A stretch of DNA of 64,000 nt, from the NCBI GenBank assembly GCA_036250195.1, contig JAVHZZ010000012.1, positions 90,290,591-90,354,590 of the forward strand. The letters run 5' to 3'. The position numbers and the translations under genes were made by a program. This document shows, piece after piece, positions 36,276 to 50,402 of this stretch; the stretch's first letter is position 1, and every line of letters starts with the position of its first letter. The notes below the pieces were generated by a model, which was not told where the DNA came from, ran no database searches, and saw only the letters and a list, made by a program, of their open reading frames with translations. The DNA comes from Mixophyes australis. Its lineage: Eukaryota; Chordata; Amphibia; Anura; Limnodynastidae.

Positions 36276-38540
36276 TCAATTCATGATTCATGATTCAATT
36301 CATGATTCATGATTCATTCATAATTCATGAATCGATTAATGATTCATGATTCGATTCATGATTCATGATTCAATTCATGATTCATGATTTAATTCATGAT
36401 TCATAATTCATGTTTCGATTTATAATTCAATTCATGATTCATGATTCATGATTCAATTCATGATTCATGATTCAATTTATGATTCATAATTCAATTCATG
36501 ATTCATGATTTGATTCATGATTCAATTCATGATTTATGATTCATGATTCGACTCATGAATCATGATTCAATTTATGATTCATGATTCAATTCATGATTCA
36601 ATTCATGATTCAATTCATTATTCATGATTCATGATTCAATTCATGATTCATGGTTCATGATTCGATTCATGGTTCATGATTCATGATTTAATTCATGATT
36701 TGTGATTCATGATTCGATTCATGATTCGATTCATGATTCATGATTCGATTAATGATTCATGATTTGACTCATAATTCATGATTCAATTCATAATTCATGA
36801 ATTATGATTTAATTCATGATTCATGATTCATTTCATAATTCATGATTCATGATTAATTTCATAATTCATGATTCATGATTAATTTCATAATTTATGATTC
36901 ATGATTCAATTCATGATTCATGATTCAATTCATGATTCATGATTCATGATTAAATTCATGATTCATGATTCATGATTCATGATTCATGATTCAATTCATG
37001 ATTCATGATTCGATTCATGATTCATGAATCGATTTATGATTCATGATTCAATTCATGATTCATGATTCATGAGTTGATTCATAATTCATGATTCAATTCA
37101 TGATTCATGATTTATGATTCAATTCATGATTCATGATTCAATTCATGATTCAATTCATGATTCATGATTCAATTCATGATTCAATTCATTATTCATGATT
37201 CGATTCGTGATTCAAGATTCATGATTCAATTCATGATTCATGATTCAATTCATGATTCATGATTCAATTCATGATTCATGATTCGATTCATGATTCATGA
37301 TTCATGATTCATGATTCATGATTCAATTCATGATTCATGATTCATGATTCAATTCATGATTCATGATTCATGATTCAATTCATGATTCATGAGTCAATTC
37401 AATTCATGATTTATGATTCATGATTTAATTCATGATTCATGATTTGATTAATGATTCATGATTTGATTCATGATTCAATTCCTGATTCATGATTCAAGAT
37501 TCATGATTCAATTCATGATTTATGATTCATGATTCGACTCATGATTCATGATTCCATTCATGATTCATGATTCCATTCATGATTCATGATTCTTGATTCG
37601 ATTCATGATTCAAATCATGATTCAATTCATTATTCATGATTCGATTCGTGATTCAAGATTCATTATTCAATTCATGATTTATGATTTATGATTTGACTCA
37701 TATTTAATGCTTCAATTCATGATTCATGATTTAATTCATGATTCATAATTCATGTTTCGATTCATGATTCAATTCATGATTCATAATTCAATTCATGATT
37801 CATGATTCGATTCTTGATTCATGATTCGATTCCAGATTCAATTCATGATTTATGATTCATGATTTAATTCATGATTCATGATTCGATTAATGATTCATGA
37901 TTTGATTCATGATTCATGATTCGATTCATGATTCATGATTCGATTTATGATTCATGATTCGATTCATGATTCATGATTCGATTCATGATTCATGATTCGA
38001 TTCATTATTCATGATTCGATTCATGATTCATGATTTGATTCATGATTCATAATTCAATTCATGATTCAATTCATTATTCATGATTCGATTCATGATTCAA
38101 GATTTATGATTCGATTTATGATTCAAGATTAATGATTCGACTCATGATTCATGATTCGACTCATATTTCATGATTCAATTCATGATTCAAATCATGATTC
38201 ATGATTCATTCATATACATGATTCATGATTCAATTCATGATTCATGATTCGACTCATGATTCGACTCATGATTCATGATTCGACTCATGATTCATAATTC
38301 ATGATTCGACTCATGATTCATAATTCATGATACGACTCATGATTCATGATTCATGATTCATGATTCAATTCATGATTTGTGATTCATGATTCAATTCATG
38401 ATTCATGATTCAATTCATGATTCAATTCATGATTCATGATTCAATTCATGATTCAATTCATGATTCATGATTCATTCATATACATGATTCATGATTCAAT
38501 TCATGATTCATGATTCGACTCATGATTCATGATTCGACTC

Positions 38541-38890
38541 ATGATTCATGATTCCATTCATGATTCATGATTCCATTCATGATTCATGATTCTTGATTCG
38601 ATTCATGATTCAAATCATGATTCAATTCATTATTCATGATTCGATTCGTGATTCAAGATTCATTATTCAATTCATGATTTATGATTTATGATTTGACTCA
38701 TATTTAATGCTTCAATTCATGATTCATGATTTAATTCATGATTCATAATTCATGTTTCGATTCATGATTCATGATTCAATTCATGATTCATAATTCAATT
38801 CATGATTCATGATTCGATTCTTGATTCATGATTCGATTCCAGATTCAATTCATGATTTATGATTCATGATTTAATTCATGATTCATGATT
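38541..38890 (+). repeat. Short copy of 37.54-37.89 kb joined to the 4.56-kb copy
   Basis: The words from the doubled CCATTCATGATTCATG through TCTTGATTCG (37,591 and 38,591), TATTTAATGC and GATTCCAGATTC repeat 37,541-37,890 at a shift of 1000 bp. At about 38,900-38,940 the match switches to the 34,380 segment (shift 4559 bp). The left end of the second 4.56-kb copy is therefore a chimera of two source positions. An extra CATATACATG near 38,476, just upstream, is part of the same rearrangement. Confidence 0.75.
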
Positions 38891-38939
38891 CGATTAATGA
38901 TTCATGATTTGATTCATGATTCATGATTCGATTCATGAT

Positions 38940-41900
38940 TCATGATTCGATTTATAATTCATGATTCGATTCATGATTCATGATTCGATTCATGATTCAT
39001 GATTCGATTCATTATTCATGATTCGATTCATGATTCATGATTTGATTCATGATTCATAATTCAATTCATGATTCAATTCATTATTCATGATTCGATTCAT
39101 GATTCAATATTTATGATTCGATTTATGATTCAAGATTTATGATTCGACTCATGATTCATGATTCGACTCATATTTCATGATTCAATTCATGATTCAATTC
39201 ATGATTCATGATTCATTCATATACATGATTCATGATTCAATTCATGATTCATGATTCGACTCATGATTCATGATTCGACTCATGATTCATAATTCATGAT
39301 ACGACTCATGATTCATGATTCATGATTCATGATTCAATTCATGATTTGTGATTCATGATTCAATTCATGATTTGTGATTCATGATTCAATTCATGATTCA
39401 TGATTCAATTATGATTTGTAATTCATGATTCAATTCATGATTCATGTTTATTCATGATTCATGATTCAATTAATGATTCATAATTCAATTCATGATTCAT
39501 GATTCGATTCATGATTCAATTCATGATTTATGATTCATGATTCGACTCATGAATCATGATTCAATTCATGATTCATGATTCAATTCATGATTCAATTCAT
39601 TATTCATGATTCATGATTCAATTCATGATTCATGGTTCATGATTCGATTCATGGTTCATGATTCATGATTCAATTCATGATTTGTGATTCATGATTCAAT
39701 TCATGATTCATGATTCGATTCATGATTCATGATTCGATTAATGATTCATGATTCATGATTTGACTCATGATTCATGATTCAATTCATAATTCATGAATTA
39801 TGATTTAATTCATGATTCATGATTCAATTCATGATTTGTGATTCATGATTCAATTCATGATTCATGATTCAATTCATGATTCATGATTCAATTCATGATT
39901 CATGATTCGATTCATGATTCATGATTCATGATTTGACTCATGATTCATGATTCAATTCATAATTCATGAATTATGATTTAATTCATGATTCATGATTCAT
40001 TTCATAATTCATGATTCATGATTAATTTCATAATTCATGATTCATGATTCAATTCATGATTCATGATTCAATTCATGATTCAATTTATGATTCATGATTC
40101 ATTTCATAATTCATGATTCGATTAATGATTCATGATTCAATTCATGATTCATGATTCAATTCATGATTCATGATTTGATTCAAGATTCATGATTCATGAT
40201 TTGATTCATGATTCATTATTCATGATTCATGATTCAATTCATGATTCATGATTCGATTTATGATTCATGATTCAATTCATGATTCATGAGTTGATTCATG
40301 ATTCAATTCATGATTCATGATTCATGATTTATGATTCAATTCATAATTCATGATTCAATTCATTATTCAATTCATTATTCATGATTCGATTCGTGATTCA
40401 AGATTCATGATTCAATTCATGATTCATGATTAAATTCATGATTCATGATTCAATTCATGATTCGATTCATGATTCATGATTCGATTCATGATTCATGATT
40501 CGATTCATGATTCATGATTCGATTCATGATTCATGATTCAATTCTTGATTCATGATTTAATTCATGATTCATTATTCATGATTCAATTCATGATTCATGA
40601 GTCAATTCAATTCATGATTTATGATTCATGATTCAATTCATGATTCGATTAATGATTCATGATTTGATTCATGATTCAATTCCTGATTCATGATTCAAGA
40701 TTCATGATTCAATTCATGATTCATGATTCTTGATTCGATTCATGATTCAAATCATGATTCAATTCATTATTCATGATTCGATTCGTGATTCAATTCATGA
40801 TTTATGATTTATGATTTGACTCATATTTAATGCTTCAATTCATGATTCATGATTCAATTCATGATTCATGATTCATTCATAATTCATGAATCGATTAATG
40901 ATTCATGATTCGATTCATGATTCATGATTCAATTCATGATTCATGATTTAATTCATGATTCATAATTCATGTTTCGATTTATAATTCAATTCATGATTCA
41001 TGATTCATGATTCAATTCATGATTCATGATTCAATTTATGATTCATAATTCAATTCATGATTCATGATTTGATTCATGATTCAATTCATGATTTATGATT
41101 CATGATTCGACTCATGAATCATGATTCAATTTATGATTCATGATTCAATTCATGATTCAATTCATGATTCAATTCATTATTCATGATTCATGATTCAATT
41201 CATGATTCATGGTTCATGATTCGATTCATGGTTCATGATTCATGATTTAATTCATGATTTGTGATTCATGATTCGATTCATGATTCGATTCATGATTCAT
41301 GATTCGATTAATGATTCATGATTTGACTCATAATTCATGATTCAATTCATAATTCATGAATTATGATTTAATTCATGATTCATGATTCATTTCATAATTC
41401 ATGATTCATGATTAATTTCATAATTCATGATTCATGATTAATTTCATAATTTATGATTCATGATTCAATTCATGATTCATGATTCAATTCATGATTCATG
41501 ATTCATGATTAAATTCATGATTCATGATTCATGATTCATGATTCATGATTCAATTCATGATTCATGATTCGATTCATGATTCATGAATCGATTTATGATT
41601 CATGATTCAATTCATGATTCATGATTCATGAGTTGATTCATAATTCATGATTCAATTCATGATTCATGATTTATGATTCAATTCATGATTCATGATTCAA
41701 TTCATGATTCAATTCATGATTCATGATTCAATTCATGATTCAATTCATTATTCATGATTCGATTCGTGATTCAAGATTCATGATTCAATTCATGATTCAT
41801 GATTCAATTCATGATTCATGATTCAATTCATGATTCATGATTCGATTCATGATTCATGATTCATGATTCATGATTCATGATTCAATTCATGATTCATGAT

Positions 41901-43010
41901 TCATGATTCAATTCATGATTCATGATTCATGATTCAATTCATGATTCATGAGTCAATTCAATTCATGATTTATGATTCATGATTTAATTCATGATTCATG
42001 ATTTGATTAATGATTCATGATTTGATTCATGATTCAATTCCTGATTCATGATTCAAGATTCATGATTCAATTCATGATTTATGATTCATGATTCGACTCA
42101 TGATTCATGATTCCATTCATGATTCATGATTCCATTCATGATTCATGATTCTTGATTCGATTCATGATTCAAATCATGATTCAATTCATTATTCATGATT
42201 CGATTCGTGATTCAAGATTCATTATTCAATTCATGATTTATGATTTATGATTTGACTCATATTTAATGCTTCAATTCATGATTCATGATTTAATTCATGA
42301 TTCATAATTCATGTTTCGATTCATGATTCATGATTCAATTCATGATTCATAATTCAATTCATGATTCATGATTCGATTCTTGATTCATGATTCGATTCCA
42401 GATTCAATTCATGATTTATGATTCATGATTTAATTCATGATTCATGATTCGATTAATGATTCATGATTTGATTCATGATTCATGATTCGATTCATGATTC
42501 ATGATTCGATTTATGATTCATGATTCGATTCATGATTCATGATTCGATTCATGATTCATGATTCGATTCATTATTCATGATTCGATTCATGATTCATGAT
42601 TTGATTCATGATTCATAATTCAATTCATGATTCAATTCATTATTCATGATTCGATTCATGATTCAAGATTTATGATTCGATTTATGATTCAAGATTAATG
42701 ATTCGACTCATGATTCATGATTCGACTCATATTTCATGATTCAATTCATGATTCAAATCATGATTCATGATTCATTCATATACATGATTCATGATTCAAT
42801 TCATGATTCATGATTCGACTCATGATTCATGATTCGACTCATGATTCATGATTCGACTCATGATTCAACTCATGATTCATAATTCATGATTCGACTCATG
42901 ATTCATAATTCATGATACGACTCATGATTCATGATTCATGATTCATGATTCAATTCATGATTTGTGATTCATGATTCAATTCATGATTCATGATTCAATT
43001 CATGATTCAA
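38940..43010 (+). repeat. 4.56-kb higher-order repeat, copy 2
   Basis: Second copy of 34,380-38,440, including CAATTATGATTTG near 39,410, CATGTTTATTC at 39,443, and both CTCATATTTAATGCTTC words. Near 42,855 it has GATTCAACTC among several GATTCGACTC words, a CG-to-CA change. Similarity ends near 43,020, where copy 1 continued into the 38.45-kb junction. Confidence 0.88.
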
Positions 43011-43020
43011 TTCATGATTC

Positions 43021-46000
43021 ATGATTCAATTCATGATTCATGATTCAATTAATGATTCATCATTCAATTCATGATTCATGATTCGATTCATGATTCAATT
43101 CATGATTCATGATTCATGATTCAATTCATTATTCATGATTCATGATTCAATTCATGATTCATGGTTCATGATTCGATTCATGGTTCATGATTCATGATTC
43201 AATTCATGATTTGTGATTCATGATTCAATTCATGATTCATGATTCGATTCATGATTCATGATTCGATTAATGATTCATGATTCATGATTTGACTCATGAT
43301 TCATGATTCAATTCATAATTCATGAATTATGATTTAATTCATGATTCATGATTCAATTCATGATTTGTGATTCATGATTCAATTAATGATTCAATTCATG
43401 ATTCATGATTCGATTCATGATTCGATTCATGATTCATGATTCGATTAATGATTCATGATTCATGATTTGACTCATGATTCATGATTCAATTCATAATTCA
43501 TGAATTATGATTTAATTCATGATTCATGATTCATTTCATAATTCATGATTCATGATTAATTTCATAATTCATGATTCATGATTCAATTCATGATTCATGA
43601 TTCAATTCATGATTCATGATTCAATTCATGATTCAATTTATGATTCATGATTCATTTCATAATTCATGATTCGATTAATGATTCATGATTCAATTCATGA
43701 TTCATGATTCAATTCATGATTCATGATTCATGATTTGATTCAAGATTCATGATTCATGATTTGATTCAAGATTCATGATTCATGATTTGATTCATGATTC
43801 ATTATTCATGATTCATGATTCTATTCATGATTCATGATTCGATTTATGATTCATGATTCAATTCATGATTCATGAGTTGATTCATAATTCATGATTCAAT
43901 TCATGATTCATGATTCATGATTTATGATTCAATTCATAATTCATGATTCAATTCATTATTCAATTCATTATTCATGATTCGATTCGTGATTCAAGATTCA
44001 TGATTCAATTCATGATTCATGATTCAATTCATGATTCATGATTAAATTCATGATTCATGATTCAATTCATGTTTCGATTCATGATTCATGATTCGATTCA
44101 TGATTCATGATTCGATTCATGATTCATGATTCAATTCTTGATTCATGATTTAATTCATGATTCATTATTCATGATTCAATTCATGATTCATGATTCATGA
44201 TTCAATTCATGATTCATGAGTCAATTCAATTCATGATTTATGATTCATGATTTAATTCATGATTCGATTAATGATTCATGATTTGATTCATGATTCAATT
44301 CCTGATTCATGATTCAAGATTCATGATTCAATTCATGATTCATGATTCTTGATTCGATTCATGATTCAAATCATGATTCAATTCATTATTCATGATTCGA
44401 TTCGTGATTCAAGATTCATGATTCAATTCATGATTTATGATTTATGATTTGACTCATATTTAATGCTTCAATTCATGATTCATGATTCAATTCATGATTC
44501 ATGATTCATTCATAATTCATGAATCGATTAATGATTCATGATTCGATTCATGATTCATGATTCAATTCATGATTCATGATTTAATTCATGATTCATAATT
44601 CAATTCATGATTCATGATTTGATTCATGATTCAATTCATGATTTATGATTCATGATTCGACTCATGAATCATGATTCAATTTATGATTCATAATTCAATT
44701 CATGATTCATGATTCATGATTCAATTCATGATTCATGATTCAATTTATGATTCATAATTCAATTCATGATTCATGATTTGATTCATGATTCAATTCATGA
44801 TTTATGATTCATGATTCGACTCATGAATCATGATTCAATTTATGATTCATGATTCAATTCATGATTCAATTCATGATTCAATTCATTATTCATGATTCAT
44901 GATTCAATTCATGATTCATGGTTCATGATTCGATTCATGGTTCATGATTCATGATTTGTGATTCATGATTCGATTCATGATTAATGATTCGATTCATGAT
45001 TCATGATTCGATTAATGATTCATGATTTGACTCATAATTCATGATTCAATTCATAATTTATGAATTATGATTTAATTCATGATTCATGATTCATTTCATA
45101 ATTCATGATTCATGATTAATTTCATAATTCATGATTCATGATTAATTTCATATTTTATGATTCATGATTCAATTCATGATTCATGATTCAATTCATGATT
45201 CATGATTCATGATTAAATTCATGATTCATGATTCAATTTATGATTCATGATTCATGATTCAATTTATGATTCGATTAATGATTCATGATTCAATTCATGA
45301 TTCATGATTCATGATTTGATTCATGATTCATGATTCATGATTCATGATTCAATTCATGATTCATGATTCGATTCATGATTCATGATTCGATTTATGATTC
45401 ATGATTCAATTCATGATTCATGATTCCTGAGTTGATTCATAATTCATGATTCAATTCATGATTCATGATTTATGATTCAATTCATGATTCATGATTCAAT
45501 TCATGATTCAATTCATGATTCATGATTCAATTCATGATTCAATTCATTATTCATGATTCGATTCGTGATTCAAGATTCATGATTCAATTCATGATTCATG
45601 ATTCAATTCATGATTCATGATTCAATTCATGATTCATGATTCATGATTCGATTCATGATTCATGATTCATGATTCATGATTCAATTCATGATTCATGATT
45701 CATGATTCAATTCATGATTCATGATTCATGATTCAATTCATGATTCATGAGTCAATTCAATTCATGATTTATGATTCATGATTTAATTCATGATTCATGA
45801 TTCGATTAATGATTCATGATTTGATTCATGATTCAATTCCTGATTCATGATTCACATCATGATTCAAGATTCATGATTCAATTCATGATTTATGATTCAT
45901 GATTCGACTCATGATTCATGATTCAATTCATGATTCATGATTCATGATTTGATTCAAGATTCATGATTCATGATTTGAATTATGATTCATGATTCATGAT

Positions 46001-46628
46001 TCATGATTCAATTCATGATTCATGATTCGATTTATGATTCATGATTCAATTCATGATTCATGAGTTGATTCATGATTCATGATTCATGATTCATGATTCA
46101 ATTCATGATTCATGATTCGATTTATGATTCATGATTCAATTCATGATTCATGAGTTGATTCATAATTCATGATTCAATTCATGATTCATGATTCATGATT
46201 TATGATTCAATTCATAATTCATGATTCAATTCATTATTCAATTCATTATTCATGATTCGATTCGTGATTCAAGATTCATGATTCAATTCATGATTCATGA
46301 GTTGATTCATAATTCATGATTCAATTCATGATTCATGATTCATGATTCATGATTCAATTCATAATTCATGATTCAATTCATTATTCAATTCATTATTCAT
46401 GATTCGATTCGTGATTCAAGATTCATGATTCAATTCATGATTCATGATTCAATTCATGATTCATGATTAAATTCATGATTCATGATTCAATTCATGATTC
46501 AATTCATGATTCATGATTCGATTCATGATTCATGATTCGATTCATGATTCATGATTCAATTCTTGATTCATGATTTAATTCATGATTCATTATTCATGAT
46601 TCAATTCATGATTCATGATTCATGATTC
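43021..46628 (+). repeat. Third, diverged relative of the 4.5-kb repeat
   Basis: GAATTATGATTT at 43,324 corresponds to 35,237 and 39,796. CTCATATT near 44,453 and ATTAATTTCA near 45,141 align with 36,261 and 36,878 at shifts of about 8.19 and 8.26 kb, so this is a further copy with more insertions and deletions. Distinctive features are two GATTTGATTCAAG words (about 43,733 and 43,761), a second TTTGACTC block near 43,466, and repetition of CATGAGTTGATTC at 46,066, 46,151 and 46,299. A complete 158-bp GAGTC/ACATC module is at 45,749-45,906. Confidence 0.65.
45749..45906 (+). repeat. 158-bp GAGTC/ACATC module (representative)
   Basis: A recurring module runs from GAGTCAATTCAATTC (two adjacent 5-mers, otherwise rare) through TTTATG, TTTAATTC, CGATTAATG, TTTGATTC, CAATTCCTG, CACATCATG and CAAGATTCATG to GATTCG before ACTC. 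Copies at 48,146-48,303, 51,915-52,072, 54,122-54,279 and 56,338-56,495 have the same 158-bp length. Copies lacking CACATC or other words occur elsewhere in 21-57 kb. This is the module found inverted in blocks A and B (151 bp there). The constancy of its length contrasts with the flanking units, which change freely. Confidence 0.85.
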
Positions 46629-49600
46629 AATTCATGATTCATGAGTCAATTCAATTCATGATTTATGATTCATGATTTAATTCATGATTAATGATTCATG
46701 ATTTGATTCATGATTCAATTTCTGATTCATGATTCAAGATTCATGATTCAATTCATGATTTATGATTCATGATTCGACTCATGATTCATGATTCAATTCA
46801 TGATTCATGATTCTTGATTCGGTTCATGATTCAAATCATGATTCAATTCATTATTCATGATTCGATTCGTGATTCAAGATTCATGATTCAATTCATGATT
46901 TATGATTTATGATTTGACTCATATTTAATGCTTCAATTCATGATTCATGATTCAATTCATGATTCATGATTCATTCATAATTCATGAATCGATTAATGAT
47001 TCATGATTCGATTCATGATTCATGATTCAATTCATGATTCATGATTTAATTCATGATTCATAATTCATGTTTCGATTTATAATTCAATTCATGATTCATG
47101 ATTCATGATTCAATTCATGATTCATGATTCAATTTATGATTCATAATTCAATTCATGATTCATGATTTGATTCATGATTCAATTCATGATTTATGATTCA
47201 TGATTCGACTCATGAATCATGATTCAATTTATGATTCATGATTCAATTCATGATTCAATTCATGATTCAATTCATTATTCATGATTCGATTCATGATTCA
47301 TGATTCAATTCATGATTCATGGTTCATGATTCGATTCATGATTCATGATTCAATTCATGATTTGTGATTCATGATTCAATTCATGATTCATGATTCGATT
47401 CATGATTCATGATTCGATTAATGATTCATGATTCATGATTTGACTCATGATTCATGATTCAATTCATAATTCATGAATTATGATTTAATTCATGATTCAT
47501 GATTAATTTCATAATTTATGATTCATGATTCAATTCATGATTCAATTCATGATTCATGATTCATGATTCAATTTATGATTCATGATTCAATTTATGATTC
47601 ATGATTCATTTCATAATTCATGATTCGATTAATGATTCATGATTCAATTCATGATTCATGATTCATGATTTGATTCATGATTCATGATTTGATTCATGAT
47701 TCATGATTCAATTCATGATTCATGATTCGATTCATGATTCATGATTAAATTCATGATTCATGATTCAATTCATGATTCATGATTCGATTCATGATTCATG
47801 ATTCGATTTATGATTCATGATTCAATTCATGATTCATGATTCATGAGTTGATTCATAATTCATGATTCAATTCATGATTCATGATTTATGATTTATGATT
47901 CAATTCATGATTCATGATTCAATTCATGATTCAATTCATTATTCATGATTCGATTCGTGATTCAAGATTCATGATTCAATTCATGATTCATGATTCAATT
48001 CATGATTCATGATTCAATTCATGATTCATGATTCATGATTCAATTCAGGATTCGATTCATGATTCGATTCATGATTCATGATTCATGATTCATGATTCAA
48101 TTCATGATTCATGATTCATGATTCATGATTCAATTCATGATTCATGAGTCAATTCAATTCATGATTTATGATTCATGATTTAATTCATGATTCATGATTC
48201 GATTAATGATTCATGATTTGATTCATGATTCAATTCCTGATTCATGATTCACATCATGATTCAAGATTCATAATTCAATTCATGATTTATGATTCATGAT
48301 TCGACTCATGATTCATGATTCAATTCATGATTCATGATTTGATTCAAGATTCATGATTCATGATTTGAATTATGATTCATGATTCATGATTCATGATTCA
48401 ATTCATGATTCATGATTCGATTTATGATTCATGATTCAATTCATGATTCATGAGTTTATTCATGATTCATGATTCATGATTTGATTCAAGATTCATGATT
48501 CATGATTTGATTCATGATTCATGATTCATGATTCATGATTCAATTCATGATTCATGATTCGATTTATGATTCATGATTCAATTCATGATTCATGAGTTGA
48601 TTCATAATTCATGATTCAATTCATTATTCAATTCATTATTCATGATTCGATTCGTGATTCAAGATTCATGATTCAATTCATGATTCATGATTCAATTCAT
48701 GATTCATGATTAAATTCATGATTCATGATTCAATTCATGATTCATGATTCGATTCATGATTCATGATTCGATTCATGATTCATGATTCAATTCTTGATTC
48801 ATGATTTAATTCATGATTCATTATTCATGATTCAATTCATGATTCATGATTCATGATTCAATTCATGATTCATGAGTCAATTCAATTCATGATTTATGAT
48901 TCATGATTTAATTCATGATTAATGATTCATGATTTGATTCATGATTCAATTTCTGATTCATGATTCAAGATTCATGATTTAGTTCATGATTTATGATTCA
49001 TGATTCGACTCATGATTCATGATTCAATTCATGATTCATGAATCTTGATTCGATTCATGATTCAAATCATGATTCAATTCATTATTCATGATTCGATTCG
49101 TGATTCAAGATTCATGATTCAATTCATGATTTATGATTTATGATTTGACTCATATTTAATGCTTCAATTCATGATTCATGATTCAATTCATGATTCATGA
49201 TTCATTCATAATTCATGAATCATTTAATGATTCATGATTTGATTCATGATTCATGATTCAATTCATGATTCATGATTTAATTCATGATTCATAATTCATG
49301 TTTCGATTTATAATTCAATTCATGATTCATGATTCATGATTCAATTCATGATTCATGATTCAATTTATGATTCATAATTCAATTCATGATTCATGATTTG
49401 ATTCATGATTCAATTCATGATTTATGATTCATGATTCGACTCATGAATCATGATTCAATTTATGATTCATGATTCAATTCATGATTCAATTCATGATTCA
49501 ATTCATTATTCATGATTCATGATTCAATTCATGATTCATGGTTCATGATTCGATTCATGATTCATGATTCAATTCATGATTTGTGATTCATGATTCAATT

Positions 49601-50402
49601 CATGATTCATGATTCGATTCATGATTCATGATTCGATTAATGATTCATGATTCATGATTTGACTCATGATTCATGATTCAATTCATAATTCATGAATTAT
49701 GATTTAATTCATGATTCATGATTAATTTCATAATTCATGATTCATGATTAATTTCATAATTTATGATTCATGATTCAATTCATGATTAATGATTCATGAT
49801 TAAATTCATGATTCATGATTCAATTTATGATTCATGATTCATTTCATAATTCATGATTCGATTAATGATTCATGATTCAATTCATGATTCATGATTCATG
49901 ATTTGATTCATGATTCATGATTTGATTCATGATTCATGATTCAATTCATGATTCATGATTCGATTCATGATTCATGATTCGATTTATGATTCATGATTCA
50001 ATTCATGATTCATGATTCATGAGTTGATTCATAATTCATGATTCAATTCATAATTCATGATTTATGATTCATGATTCAATTCATGATTCATGATTCAATT
50101 CATGATTCAATTCATTATTCATGATTCGATTCGTGATTCAAGATTCATGATTCAATTCATGATTCATGATTCAATTCATGATTCATGATTCAATTCATGA
50201 TTCATGATTCATGATTCAATTCATGATTCGATTCATGATTCGATTCATGATTCATGATTAATGATTCATGATTCAATTCATGATTCATGATTCATGATTC
50301 AATTCATGATTCATGATTCATGATTCATGATTCAATTCATGATTCATGAGTCAATTCAATTCATGATTTATGATTCATGATTTAATTCATGATTCATGAT
50401 TC
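46629..50402 (+). repeat. 3774-bp higher-order tandem repeat, unit 1
   Basis: Starts at AATTCATGATTCATGAGTC (46,629), which recurs at 50,403 directly after the unit ends. The shift is 3774 bp at three landmarks: ATTAATGATT (46,687 and 50,461), the rare TTCGGTTCAT (46,818 and 50,592) and ATATTTAATG (46,921 and 50,695). It is 3769 bp near the right end (49,152 and 52,921). The unit itself holds two related halves with TATTTAATGC at 46.9 and 49.15 kb, a 158-bp module at 48,146-48,303, and CATGAGTTTATTC near 48,450 where unit 2 has CATGAGTTGATTC. Confidence 0.9.

Larger units (their letters stand above)
34380..38440 (+). repeat. 4.56-kb higher-order repeat, copy 1
   Basis: Matches 38,940-43,010. 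The shift is exactly 4559 bp at ATTTATAATT (34,391 and 38,950), TCATGTTTA (34,883 and 39,442), the CTCATATTTA word (36,261 and 40,820) and the next one (37,697 and 42,256). It then becomes 4566 bp after one extra 7-mer in copy 2 near 42,325. The segment includes CATATACATG, GATACGACTC, CATGGTTC pairs, GAATTATG, CATGAGTTG, TGAGTCA near 36,040 and 37,392, and GATTCCAGATTC. Confidence 0.88.
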
